Positions 36,984 through 45,250 of a stretch of DNA of 64,000 bases are shown piece after piece; position 1 is the first letter of the stretch, and the number at the start of each line of letters is the position of its first letter. The notes below the pieces were generated by a model, which saw nothing but the letters and a program-made list of their open reading frames with translations, was not told where the DNA came from and ran no database searches. Origin of the DNA: Mucilaginibacter sp. CSA2-8R (GTDB taxonomy: Bacteria > Bacteroidota > Bacteroidia > Sphingobacteriales > Sphingobacteriaceae); assembly GCF_038806765.1 (NCBI RefSeq), contig NZ_CP152389.1, positions 4,712,001-4,776,000 on the forward strand. The letters run 5' to 3'. The translations under genes and the position numbers were made by a program.

Positions 36984-37834
36984 GAAATAGGAGTTTTAAC
37001 CAGCTCTTCTAACGAAAGCTCGGGTGTACAGGATGTAACCTGTATACCTTCGGCCAGCAATTCATTTAATAAACCTGGTATTTCACTGGCATTGCAGGTT
37101 ACCTTAGCATCGTTAATACCCATTTTAGCTTGGTACTTTTGAAGTACGACAGATGATGCAAGGTTTTGCGCTGTTATACTAAAGTTATGGATATGGTTAT
37201 TGATTAGTTGCCCTGTAGTACCAGCATTCACAATTTTACCGCCGTCCATCACATATAAGTAATGGCAGCATTTGCTCAGTTCGCCCATTAAGTGTGATGA
37301 CAGCAGGATGGCGATATTATCTTTCTCCGCCAAATCGGTAATCAAACTAATCAAAGAGGCCACGCCCGTAGGGTCGAGACCCGAAAAGGGTTCATCAAGC
37401 ACCAGGTATTCGGGCTCATTTAGCAAGGCAATGGCTATGCCCAAGCGTTGCTTCATCCCCATCGAAAAATTGCGTACCGGGTCTTTACGGTTGAGCGGCA
37501 ATCCGACTTTGGTGAGGTATTGATTGAGCGAAGTCGTATCAGCAGGAGCGCCCTGTATTCCGGCAAATATTTTCAGGTTATCGTGGGCACTCAAGTACGG
37601 ATATAAACCGGGGCGCTCTATAATACCGCCGATTGGTTTGCTCCGTGTCGAACTTACGTCAACCGTACCGGTATCAGGCTTCACCAATCCGCACAAAATC
37701 CGGAATAGGGTAGTTTTACCGGCGCCGTTATGCCCCAGCAAACCACTTATTTGGCCGGGTTGCATCCGGATAGATACATTATCTAATGCTTTGCCTGATG
37801 TGTAAGATTTACTCAGGTTGTTTCCGGTAAGCAT
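36980..37834 (-). CDS. ABC transporter ATP-binding protein
   Basis: 284 residues. Walker A GHNGAGKTT, signature motif NFSMGMKQRLGIAIAL (a variant of LSGGQ), Walker B YLVLDEPFSGLDP and switch His in ILLSSHLMGEL. Typical of ABC-2 export ATPases. Start overlaps the stop of the upstream gene by one base (TAATG) and its stop overlaps the permease start by four bases, so translation is coupled along the operon. Confidence 0.96.
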   Translation of the reverse strand: MLTGNNLSKSYTSGKALDNVSIRMQPGQISGLLGHNGAGKTTLFRILCGLVKPDTGTVDVSSTRSKPIGGIIERPGLYPYLSAHDNLKIFAGIQGAPADTTSLNQYLTKVGLPLNRKDPVRNFSMGMKQRLGIAIALLNEPEYLVLDEPFSGLDPTGVASLISLITDLAEKDNIAILLSSHLMGELSKCCHYLYVMDGGKIVNAGTTGQLINNHIHNFSITAQNLASSVVLQKYQAKMGINDAKVTCNASEIPGLLNELLAEGIQVTSCTPELSLEELVKTPIS

Positions 37835-38379
37835 TATATAAAGTTTTGAAGATTAAGCTCGCGATAATTAAACTTGGGCTCGTAGTATTTTTCCATAAAT
37901 GTACGCGACCAAAAATATTTGCGGAACAAGAATAAAGGATCCTTTACCATAAAATGCGGAACAAAGTGATACCACTTAATTCCTAAACGGCGGTAATATA
38001 GCTGCACCTCTTCTTCCATACCCAACTCGCGCGCGGCTACCAAAAAAGCAATGCGCTGGCATTTCGATCCTTGGTATAAACGCGCAATTTTAGGAGTAAA
38101 ACCATGCACAAAGAGGTAATCCTTTATACGCTTGTAGTTCTGAAAACGCGACCAGGCATCCATAATAACCAAAAAGATATGGCTGAAAGCGAAAAGCATA
38201 CTACCAAACCAAAACAAGCTAAAGAGCAATGCCTCTTCCTCATAATTTTGCCTGAATTTGTGGTAATAAAACAGCGACTCAAAAACAAACAGCAGTGATG
38301 AGTAATACAGCAGGCAGCCTACATTCCAAAAAGATACAGCGTATAAAGGTTGTTTAGGCAGCGTACGTGTTTTAATCAT
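37834..38379 (-). CDS. unknown membrane protein, first gene of the ABC operon
   Basis: 181 residues. Two hydrophobic segments (about 14-35 and 49-75) followed by a basic/aromatic cytoplasmic tail of about 100 residues (KCQRIAFLVAARELGMEEEV, LFLFRKYFWSRTFMEKYYEP). I do not recognise the family. Being translationally coupled to the ATPase, it may be an accessory subunit of the exporter. Confidence 0.7.
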   Translation of the reverse strand: MIKTRTLPKQPLYAVSFWNVGCLLYYSSLLFVFESLFYYHKFRQNYEEEALLFSLFWFGSMLFAFSHIFLVIMDAWSRFQNYKRIKDYLFVHGFTPKIARLYQGSKCQRIAFLVAARELGMEEEVQLYYRRLGIKWYHFVPHFMVKDPLFLFRKYFWSRTFMEKYYEPKFNYRELNLQNFI

Positions 38380-38515
38380 TTTTATAAATAACGGCTATAT
38401 GTTAAGCAATTAACGCTTATTACACTTTATGCAATATAATCAGTTTTAAAAAAATCTCCTAACAGGAATACCACTAAGTTATGAAGCAATCATAACCTAC
38501 TTATAACCAGTGATT

Positions 38516-41422
38516 CTATCCCAAGATTTCCTTAATGTCATCAGCAGACAGCGACTTAATAAAACTTTCTTCGGTAGTGATGAGCGACCGGGCTACGCCC
38601 AGCTTACGTTGCTGCAGGGCCAGTATTTTTTCTTCTACCGTATCTTTGGTAATAAATTTATAGATAAACACATTTTTAGTTTGCCCAATGCGATGGGTAC
38701 GGTCTATAGCCTGCTGCTCAACCGCCGGGTTCCACCACGGGTCAAGGATAAATACATAATCAGCCTCGGTTAAATTTAGCCCCACGCCTCCTGCTTTAAT
38801 CGAAATTAAAAACACCTGCGTTTTAACATCCTGCTGAAAACGTTTAACTACTTCTCCCCTATTTTGCGTGCTGCCATCCAGGTAAGTGTACTTTATATTT
38901 TGCTTGTCGAAATACTGCCGGTAAATATTAAGCTGCTTTACAAATTGCGAAAAGATGAGCACTTTATGATTGCCATCGAGCACGTTGGCCAGCGTATGCA
39001 CCACATCTTCAAATTTACCCGAATCGCCTTCGTAGCTTTCGTCAATCATTGACGGGTGGTTGGCAATCTGGCGCAGTTTAATCAGGCCTTGTAATACCTG
39101 GATCTGGCTTTGGGCAAAAGTACCGTCTTCCAAGCTTTGCAACAGCTCGTTGCGATACTCCGATTTTACCTTTTCGTAAACAGCGCTTTGCTCATCGCTC
39201 ATTTTGCAGTAAAACAACTGCTCGGTTTTGGGCGGCAACTCGGTAGCCACCTGTTCTTTGGTACGGCGTAGTACAAAGGGCTTTATCAGTGCTTGTAATC
39301 GGTGCGCTTTGTCTTCATCCTTCTTTTTTTCGATAGGCGTTACAAACTCATTTAAAAAAAACTGCTGGTTACCCAGTAGACCTGGATTTATGAACGACAT
39401 CTGTGTCCATAAATCGTTCACCGTATTTTCGACCGGGGTACCGCTCAATATCAGTTTATGGCGGGATTTAAGCTGCTTTACCGCCTGGTACGATTTAGAC
39501 GACGGGTTTTTGATATTTTGGCTCTCATCTAAAATAACATAATCAAAAAAGAATGCCTTAAATAAATCTACATCAATACGGCTGATGCCATACGTAGTAA
39601 CCACTACATCATAATTACCAAAAACATCCGGCGATTTATACCTGAAAGCGCCCGTATGCACCATCAGCCTTAGCGTGGGTGTAAACTTAGCAGCCTCATT
39701 CATCCAGTTGTAAATAAGCGAGGTAGGCATAATCAGTAACGAAGTACTGGTTGCGCCAATAGCCTGGGCGTCTTCTTTATTCTTTTGCAGCAGGGCAAGG
39801 GTTTGTATGGTTTTGCCCAAACCCATATCGTCAGCCAGGCATCCGCCAAAATGGTACTCCTTTAAAAACTGGAACCAATTATAACCGGCCTGTTGGTAAG
39901 GCCTTAAACTACCTGCAAAATTAACCGGCGGCGCCACGTCTTCCAATTGTTCAAAATCGTTCAGCTTCTGTAGCTTACGGTTCATGGTAATACTGGCCAG
40001 TTCGCCTTCAGCTAAATCATTAATGAGGCCAATGTGGTGCTTGCGCAGTTTTAAATCTTTATTGCCCTCGGCAAAGCTCAGCAGGTTACCGTATTGAGCA
40101 AACCACTCCTGCGGTATCACCGCAATTTCGCCCGATGGTAACACAAACTCTTTTTTGTGATTGAGAATGTGATTACGCAAGTCTAAAAACGGAATTTGAT
40201 ATGGGCCAAAATGCACAATGGCATGAATATCAAACCAGTCGTTATTTTCTTTTACCTGTAAATCTATTTTACTGCTGCCAAACAGGTAACGCTTTTGCCC
40301 TTCGGGCTGCTCAATATCAAAACCGGCGGCAACTAGTTGCTCATGGTGCTGGTTAAGCCACTCAAAAACCGAAAAGGACTGGTCGGCCTCATCATTCTCC
40401 TGTTTTACTTCCAGATTTTGGAAAAGGGAGGATGAGGTAGTTAACCCCATATTTTCCAGCTGCTGCAGCTTGTTTTTCTCCCAGGTTACCGAGCGCCTGA
40501 TGCGGTGAAAAATATAACTGTCGCCATTGCGGTCTATCTTAACCGATATTTGCCGGCCATCACCATATGGAAACGTGTAACCTGCATATTTAAAAAATAA
40601 CTGTATTTGCGATGTCCCGCCGGCCACATAAATAGGTTTAACAACGGGCCTGGCATCATACTTTTCGGTGTTGATAGTAAAGCCCTCGGCATGTACATGA
40701 TGTTTTTCAATCAGCGGCGCCACAAAGCGTTCAAAATACGATTGCTCCGCACTGCGCGGAATAGCTATATAACGCTTATTTAAAAAAGGAAGCAGCTTTT
40801 TACCCTCTACATCTTTATCAAAATAATACAAGGTTTCGTCAAGCATCATCCACCCCGGATGATTGCATATAACTTCGGCTCCTTTAAACATAAACTCGAT
40901 TTTCATCCCTTGGTACTTGATCGTAGGATAATACCGTATTTCGTTATCGTCGCGTTTAAAATGGAATAGCACAGTGGCCGGTTCGGTAGCAATATGCAGT
41001 TGCTTTTCGGCCGGGTAGCCCTCTTTACTCATCAAAAAAAGTTTTTTGTCATGCATCAGGCTTAAGGCCTCGGCCATTTTCTTTTCAATCTTCGGCCTGA
41101 TAACATCAAACAGTTGCTCGTTAAAAACCTTACTAAAAAACTCGTAAGGCCGTACCGGCTTCTTGTGATTTTTTTTGATGATTTGACCTTGCTCTATCTC
41201 TTCCAACAGCTTAATCAGCTTTAAATCAGCATCGCTTATGCACGAGCTAAACTCTTGGGCAGTGTTGGTAAACAGGCGCTGGTGTGTAAGCGAAAACTCG
41301 CCGTTGGGGTTAAGCTGAACTATATGCGGCTCAATTAGCCACGATAAATACTCGTGGCGGGCAAGGGCATAAATAAGCTGGCAAGGTTTGGTGCTGTCAA
41401 CACGTAGCATAAATCCGGTCAA
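38516..41422 (-). CDS. SNF2-family DNA helicase/ATPase
   Basis: 968 residues. The C-terminal ~460 residues carry the SWI2/SNF2 motor: motif I DDMGLGKTIQTL (531-542), Ia LIMPTSLIYNW, motif II DESQ (632-635, usually DEAH), III LSGTPVENTV, and helicase C motifs V/VI GVGLNLTEADYV and QAIDRTHRIGQ. The first ~500 residues have no recognised domain. Alternative start MLRVD at 41410. Similar proteins in bacteria act in DNA repair or remodelling; the specific role is unknown. No restriction or defence neighbours seen. Confidence 0.94.
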   Translation of the reverse strand: MTGFMLRVDSTKPCQLIYALARHEYLSWLIEPHIVQLNPNGEFSLTHQRLFTNTAQEFSSCISDADLKLIKLLEEIEQGQIIKKNHKKPVRPYEFFSKVFNEQLFDVIRPKIEKKMAEALSLMHDKKLFLMSKEGYPAEKQLHIATEPATVLFHFKRDDNEIRYYPTIKYQGMKIEFMFKGAEVICNHPGWMMLDETLYYFDKDVEGKKLLPFLNKRYIAIPRSAEQSYFERFVAPLIEKHHVHAEGFTINTEKYDARPVVKPIYVAGGTSQIQLFFKYAGYTFPYGDGRQISVKIDRNGDSYIFHRIRRSVTWEKNKLQQLENMGLTTSSSLFQNLEVKQENDEADQSFSVFEWLNQHHEQLVAAGFDIEQPEGQKRYLFGSSKIDLQVKENNDWFDIHAIVHFGPYQIPFLDLRNHILNHKKEFVLPSGEIAVIPQEWFAQYGNLLSFAEGNKDLKLRKHHIGLINDLAEGELASITMNRKLQKLNDFEQLEDVAPPVNFAGSLRPYQQAGYNWFQFLKEYHFGGCLADDMGLGKTIQTLALLQKNKEDAQAIGATSTSLLIMPTSLIYNWMNEAAKFTPTLRLMVHTGAFRYKSPDVFGNYDVVVTTYGISRIDVDLFKAFFFDYVILDESQNIKNPSSKSYQAVKQLKSRHKLILSGTPVENTVNDLWTQMSFINPGLLGNQQFFLNEFVTPIEKKKDEDKAHRLQALIKPFVLRRTKEQVATELPPKTEQLFYCKMSDEQSAVYEKVKSEYRNELLQSLEDGTFAQSQIQVLQGLIKLRQIANHPSMIDESYEGDSGKFEDVVHTLANVLDGNHKVLIFSQFVKQLNIYRQYFDKQNIKYTYLDGSTQNRGEVVKRFQQDVKTQVFLISIKAGGVGLNLTEADYVFILDPWWNPAVEQQAIDRTHRIGQTKNVFIYKFITKDTVEEKILALQQRKLGVARSLITTEESFIKSLSADDIKEILG

Positions 41423-41593
41423 AAATTTAGGAAAGCTACATTAACAAAAATTTCAAACGTAAGCAGAATTTGCAGCAATTAAAAGCCGAAAGCCCAAAAT
41501 GTTAAAAATTAACAGAATGTTAATTTTTACAGGCAATGCATCACCGTCGTTTACTTAGTTTTAGCATCAAAAATTTAAATACCGCTTTTTAAT

Positions 41594-42220
41594 ATGAACA
41601 ATAGTACTTCTCCGGATAAATATGACGCCTTGGTCAAACTAAGCATGGGCGATTTTAAAGCTTTTCTGTACGACTGCGATGGTACCCTGGCCGACAATAT
41701 GCCTGCCCATACCGAAACTTACATTAAAGTAGCTGCCGAAAAAGGTGTAGTAATTGATGGTGCCATTATTGATGAGTTTGCGGGCTTGCCCATTGTAAAC
41801 GTGGTAGAAAAAATTAACGAGCGTTACCAAAGCAGGTTTGACCCCGAAGAGTTTAAGGCACAAAAATATAAGCTGTTTTTAGAGCAATATATTGAGCACA
41901 CCCAACCTATTGATTACGTAGTAAACCACTTAAAAAACCACGCTGAATTGGTTAAAATAGCAGTAGTATCGGGCAGCAGCCGTATTGCCGTTGAAAAAAC
42001 ACTGCAAATTTTGGGCATAGACCATTTGGTAGAGGTAATGGTATGTGCAGGAGAAACACCGCAGGGCAAACCCCACCCCGACCCGTTTTTAAAAGCAGCC
42101 GAACTGTTGGGCGTAGCACCCGAAGAATGTTTGGTTTTTGAGGACGGCAACGCTGGCGTACAAGCCGCTGTAGCTGCAGGCATGCGCTGGATACGTATTG
42201 ATAAACTGCAGGTGGGTTAA
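41594..42220 (+). CDS. HAD-family hydrolase, beta-phosphoglucomutase-like
   Basis: 208 residues. Catalytic motif DCDGTLAD (27-34, Asp27/Asp29); cap domain after; VVSGSSR (motif II Ser) and KPHPDPFLKAAELLGV (Lys motif III) and LVFEDGNAGVQAA (acidic motif IV). All four motifs are present. Likely a sugar-phosphate phosphatase or mutase. Its stop codon abuts the stop of the convergent NUDIX gene with no spacer. Confidence 0.93.
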   Translation: MNNSTSPDKYDALVKLSMGDFKAFLYDCDGTLADNMPAHTETYIKVAAEKGVVIDGAIIDEFAGLPIVNVVEKINERYQSRFDPEEFKAQKYKLFLEQYIEHTQPIDYVVNHLKNHAELVKIAVVSGSSRIAVEKTLQILGIDHLVEVMVCAGETPQGKPHPDPFLKAAELLGVAPEECLVFEDGNAGVQAAVAAGMRWIRIDKLQVG

Positions 42221-42772
42221 TTACAATGCACCCAGCTTTTGCAGGGCATAAAACAATGTTGAGCAATGCAGGGCTTGGGTAATTTTATTTTCGGCAAGCA
42301 ATTGCTTCACTTCGTCTATGGTGTATTCTTCTACCACAATGTCTTCCTGCTCGTCCAGATGCTGGCCCTGTACTTTTTTACCGCCGGTAGCCAGATAGCA
42401 ATGCGTTACATTGTTTGCGGTTGACGGGTTAGCGTGCAGCTTGCACAATAATTCAAGGTCGTTAAATTCATAGCCGGTCTCCTCCAACAATTCGCGTTTC
42501 ATGCCCACTATGGGTTCTTCGCCGGCCTCAATTACTCCGCCGGGTATTTCGAGAGATACTACACCTGCGGCATGGCGGTACTGCCTTACCATGATAATTT
42601 TATTATCGGTGGTAAGTGCTACCGCGTTAGCCCAATCCGGGTACTCCAACACATAATAGGCCGGTACAATGCGCCCGTCGGGCATCTGGCATTTATCGGT
42701 ACGCAAGGTAGCCCAGGGGCCTTTGTGAATATATTCGGAGGATAGTACTTGCCACTTTAAATCACGCGCCAT
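42221..42772 (-). CDS. NUDIX hydrolase
   Basis: 183 residues. NUDIX box Gx5Ex7REUxEExGU complete at residues 79-101 (Gly79, Glu85, Arg93-Glu94, Glu97-Glu98). The N-terminal KWQVLSSEYIHKGPWATLRT and VVSLEIPGG pattern is that of ADP-ribose/ADP-sugar pyrophosphatases. Start overlaps the upstream gene by 11 bases, so it is the last gene of the LemA/TPM operon. Confidence 0.93.
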   Translation of the reverse strand: MARDLKWQVLSSEYIHKGPWATLRTDKCQMPDGRIVPAYYVLEYPDWANAVALTTDNKIIMVRQYRHAAGVVSLEIPGGVIEAGEEPIVGMKRELLEETGYEFNDLELLCKLHANPSTANNVTHCYLATGGKKVQGQHLDEQEDIVVEEYTIDEVKQLLAENKITQALHCSTLFYALQKLGAL

Positions 42773-43175
42773 GTTGTTTAAGGTATTGCTGTATCAACTG
42801 CCTTTTGCTAATGTTTTCGAACAACTGCATATGATGTTCTTGCTCGAGCAGGTCGAGCAAAGTTATTGTTTTTTGAAGTTTGTTAAGGGTTAAATCATCA
42901 TTACCGAAAGGCTCGGCACTGTAGTAAAGCAACTGAGCAAGCGTGTTTATTTTAGCTTCACTAAACCGCTTTTGATGCAGCCATCGCACAAATTCATCGT
43001 TACTAAAAGCCAGTAAGTCAGCTTCCTTTACTTCGTACTCATCATTAAGCACCTCATTGTACACCTGGCGCACTTCGTCAGGTTTATCACCAGCGGCTTT
43101 AAGACCCAGCATTTTAGCAATAGCTTGCGCAAGGCGCTGCGTTTCGTTCAAAAAATAATCTCTACGATACATCAA
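42762..43175 (-). CDS. unknown soluble protein in LemA-TPM operon
   Basis: 137 residues, hydrophilic, predicted all-helical, no signal or membrane segment. Begins MMYRRDYFLNETQRLAQAIA. It overlaps the NUDIX gene by 11 bases and is eight bases behind the TPM gene. I do not recognise the family; possibly a DUF6483-type small protein, but this is a weak memory. Confidence 0.7.
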   Translation of the reverse strand: MMYRRDYFLNETQRLAQAIAKMLGLKAAGDKPDEVRQVYNEVLNDEYEVKEADLLAFSNDEFVRWLHQKRFSEAKINTLAQLLYYSAEPFGNDDLTLNKLQKTITLLDLLEQEHHMQLFENISKRQLIQQYLKQHGA

Positions 43176-43183
43176 TCAATAAT

Positions 43184-44005
43184 TTACCAGCTGCCTGAGC
43201 TGCCGCCACCGCCCGAACTACCGCCACCGAAACCGCCGAAGCCACCGCCTCCACCGCCGCCGCCCCAATCGCTGCCACCAGAAGATCCACCCCAGCCACT
43301 GCCTCTGCTACTTCCGCCGCCTAACATATTACCTGCTAAAAACCACCAGAAAGGGCTGGCGCCACCACGGCCACCAATAATCTGGCCGCCACCACCGCCA
43401 CCCCTGTTTTTAATAATGATGATAATAACGATAACAATGATGGCAATAATTAAACCCGAACCAGCTCCGCCACCATCGCTTTTACGCCTGGTGCGCTGGT
43501 TGTTATTATCTTGCGGGTCGGCCTTAAATTCACCTTTGGTGTATTTGATAATATCATCAGTAGCCAGATCGAGACCCTTGTAATAATCACCTGCTTTAAA
43601 ATTGGGCTTAATATCCTGCTGAATGATTTGCTGTGTAGCCGCATCGGTTAAACTCCCCTCAACCCCATACCCGGTTTGTATGGTTACTTTACGATCGTTG
43701 ATGGCTGCCAACACCAGTACTCCATTGTTTTTACCTTTTTGGCCAATCCCCCAGTTACGAATAAGCAATGCGCCATACTCGCTAATATCGTAATCACCAA
43801 CTGATTTAATGAGCACAACCGCTACCTGCGTAGAGGTAGAATCATTAAACGCCACCAGTTTATTTTCCAGCTTTTGCTTGTCATCAGCCGAAAGCGTGTT
43901 GGTATAATCAGTAACCAGCGTGTTGGAACGCGGCGGAAATTGCTGCCCGAAACTTGTGAGTGTCGTTAATACGACGGTAAGCAAAAACAGTATCTTTTTC
44001 AGCAT
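43184..44005 (-). CDS. TPM-domain membrane protein with Gly-rich tail (YgcG-like)
   Basis: 273 residues: signal peptide 1-21, TPM (Psb32/YgcG) domain about 30-155 with RNWGIGQKGKNNGVLVLAAI, membrane helix about 184-199 and a long Gly-rich tail from about 201 to the end. Function of TPM proteins is not firmly known in bacteria. Operon with LemA, another TPM protein, an unknown gene and NUDIX. Confidence 0.9.
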   Translation of the reverse strand: MLKKILFLLTVVLTTLTSFGQQFPPRSNTLVTDYTNTLSADDKQKLENKLVAFNDSTSTQVAVVLIKSVGDYDISEYGALLIRNWGIGQKGKNNGVLVLAAINDRKVTIQTGYGVEGSLTDAATQQIIQQDIKPNFKAGDYYKGLDLATDDIIKYTKGEFKADPQDNNNQRTRRKSDGGGAGSGLIIAIIVIVIIIIIKNRGGGGGGQIIGGRGGASPFWWFLAGNMLGGGSSRGSGWGGSSGGSDWGGGGGGGGFGGFGGGSSGGGGSSGSW

Positions 44006-44019
44006 GATAAATTTGTCAG

Positions 44020-44451
44020 TTATTCACCGTCCATAAAGGCAATATCGTCGGGTAATTCATTAGTATCACCAGCCTGGTGCGGAAAGTATTGTTTAAGCTG
44101 TCGGCCGGCACGATCAATACCGGTAACAATGCCTTGAATAACATCTCCTTTTTTAAAGCAATCGAGCATCGCTTCTTTGGTCGAATCCCAAAAATCAGCA
44201 GGCACTACCTGGTTAATGCCCGAATCACCAATAATGGCAAACTTACGATCCTTAGTAGCCAGATAAATTAAAACACCATTACGATGTTTGGTTTTATCCA
44301 TTTCAAGCTTATTAAAATAGCCGGCAGCCCTTGTAAGCGGTTCTTCAGCGCATGTATTTTCAATACAAATCCGAATTTCGCCCGATGTGCTTTTTTCTGC
44401 CCGCTCAATAGCCTGCCGTATACGTTGCTGTTCGTCCTCGTTAAAAGCCAT
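44020..44451 (-). CDS. soluble TPM-domain protein
   Basis: 143 residues. TPM domain throughout, without signal peptide: ERAEKSTSGEIRICIEN, MDKTKHRNGVLIYLATKDRK. In many Bacteroidota, LemA, a secreted TPM protein and a soluble TPM protein form a three-gene set, as here. Intergenic gap to the next TPM gene is 14 bases. Confidence 0.9.
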   Translation of the reverse strand: MAFNEDEQQRIRQAIERAEKSTSGEIRICIENTCAEEPLTRAAGYFNKLEMDKTKHRNGVLIYLATKDRKFAIIGDSGINQVVPADFWDSTKEAMLDCFKKGDVIQGIVTGIDRAGRQLKQYFPHQAGDTNELPDDIAFMDGE

Positions 44452-44459
44452 GTTTATAC

Positions 44460-44552
44460 AATTAGTGAATGAGTGATTTGGTGAATGAGTGAATAATATT
44501 ATTGAATAAATATACTATTTAATAAATGCGAATACTTACTCAATCACTAATT
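44460..44552. repeat. direct and inverted GAATGAGTGA-type repeats
   Basis: GTGAATGAGTGA occurs twice (44465-44476 and 44481-44492). The left arm AATTAGTGAATGAGT (44460-44474) pairs with 44538-44552 with one mismatch, leaving a 63-base loop. It fills the gap between LemA and TPM genes. Mobile or REP-like origin is possible but unproven. Confidence 0.55.
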
Positions 44553-44571
44553 CACACATTCAGTCATTGGC

Positions 44572-45150
44572 TTAAAACTCTACTTTAGGAGCGTTTTTGG
44601 CGGCCGCATCAGCTTCAAAATAGCCTTTAGGAGAAAAGCCAAACATTTTCGAAGTCAGGTTATTGGGGAATGTACGGATCTTGCTGTTGTAAGCTTGCAC
44701 AGAATTGTTAAAATCCATACGGGCAACGCTGATGCGGTTTTCAGTACCTTCTAACTGACCTTGCAATGCAGTAAAGTTGTCATTAGCACGTAGGGTAGGG
44801 TAAGCTTCTGAGGCCACCAGTAAACGGCCTAATGCAGTGCTTAGCTGGCCTTGTGCCTGTTGAAACTGCTGCACATTTTCCGGAGTCAGTTTATTAGGGT
44901 CAACCTGTATAGAGGTAGCTTTGGCACGGGCCTCGGTTACTTCAACTAGTGTGCTTTTTTCAAAATTGGCAACCCCCTTCACTGTAGCTACCAGATTGGG
45001 TATTAAGTCGGCCCGGCGCTGGTACTGGCTTTGTACCGTTCCCCACTTGGCCTTGGTATCTTCGTCTAATTGCACAATACTATTATAACCACATGAACTG
45101 AATGACATGGCTACCATAACGAACAGGATTGCGGAAAATAATTTTTTCAT
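44572..45150 (-). CDS. LemA-family lipoprotein
   Basis: 192 residues. Lipoprotein signal ending in SFSSC (Cys20), then LemA core: VQSQYQRRADLIPNLVATVK, ASEAYPTLRANDNFTALQGQ, EGTENRISVARMDFNNSVQA, ending YFEA. First gene of the LemA-TPM-TPM operon. Function unknown; a periplasmic or envelope role is likely. Confidence 0.95.
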   Translation of the reverse strand: MKKLFSAILFVMVAMSFSSCGYNSIVQLDEDTKAKWGTVQSQYQRRADLIPNLVATVKGVANFEKSTLVEVTEARAKATSIQVDPNKLTPENVQQFQQAQGQLSTALGRLLVASEAYPTLRANDNFTALQGQLEGTENRISVARMDFNNSVQAYNSKIRTFPNNLTSKMFGFSPKGYFEADAAAKNAPKVEF

Positions 45151-45250
45151 GTTTTGTCTTCGTTTTTAGATTAAAGTTGAACTTTGGTATTTAGAGTACA
45201 AATGCTGTACCGTTGTTACAGTTTTTACCTATAATGTCAATACGGCAATT

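Noticed and set aside
38516..41422. SNF2 helicase as part of a defence island
   Set aside because: No restriction, methyltransferase or other defence genes beside it.
43125..43583. Pro-rich open frame opposite the TPM gene
   Set aside because: It is the antisense of the Gly-rich tail; no independent start context or codon bias.
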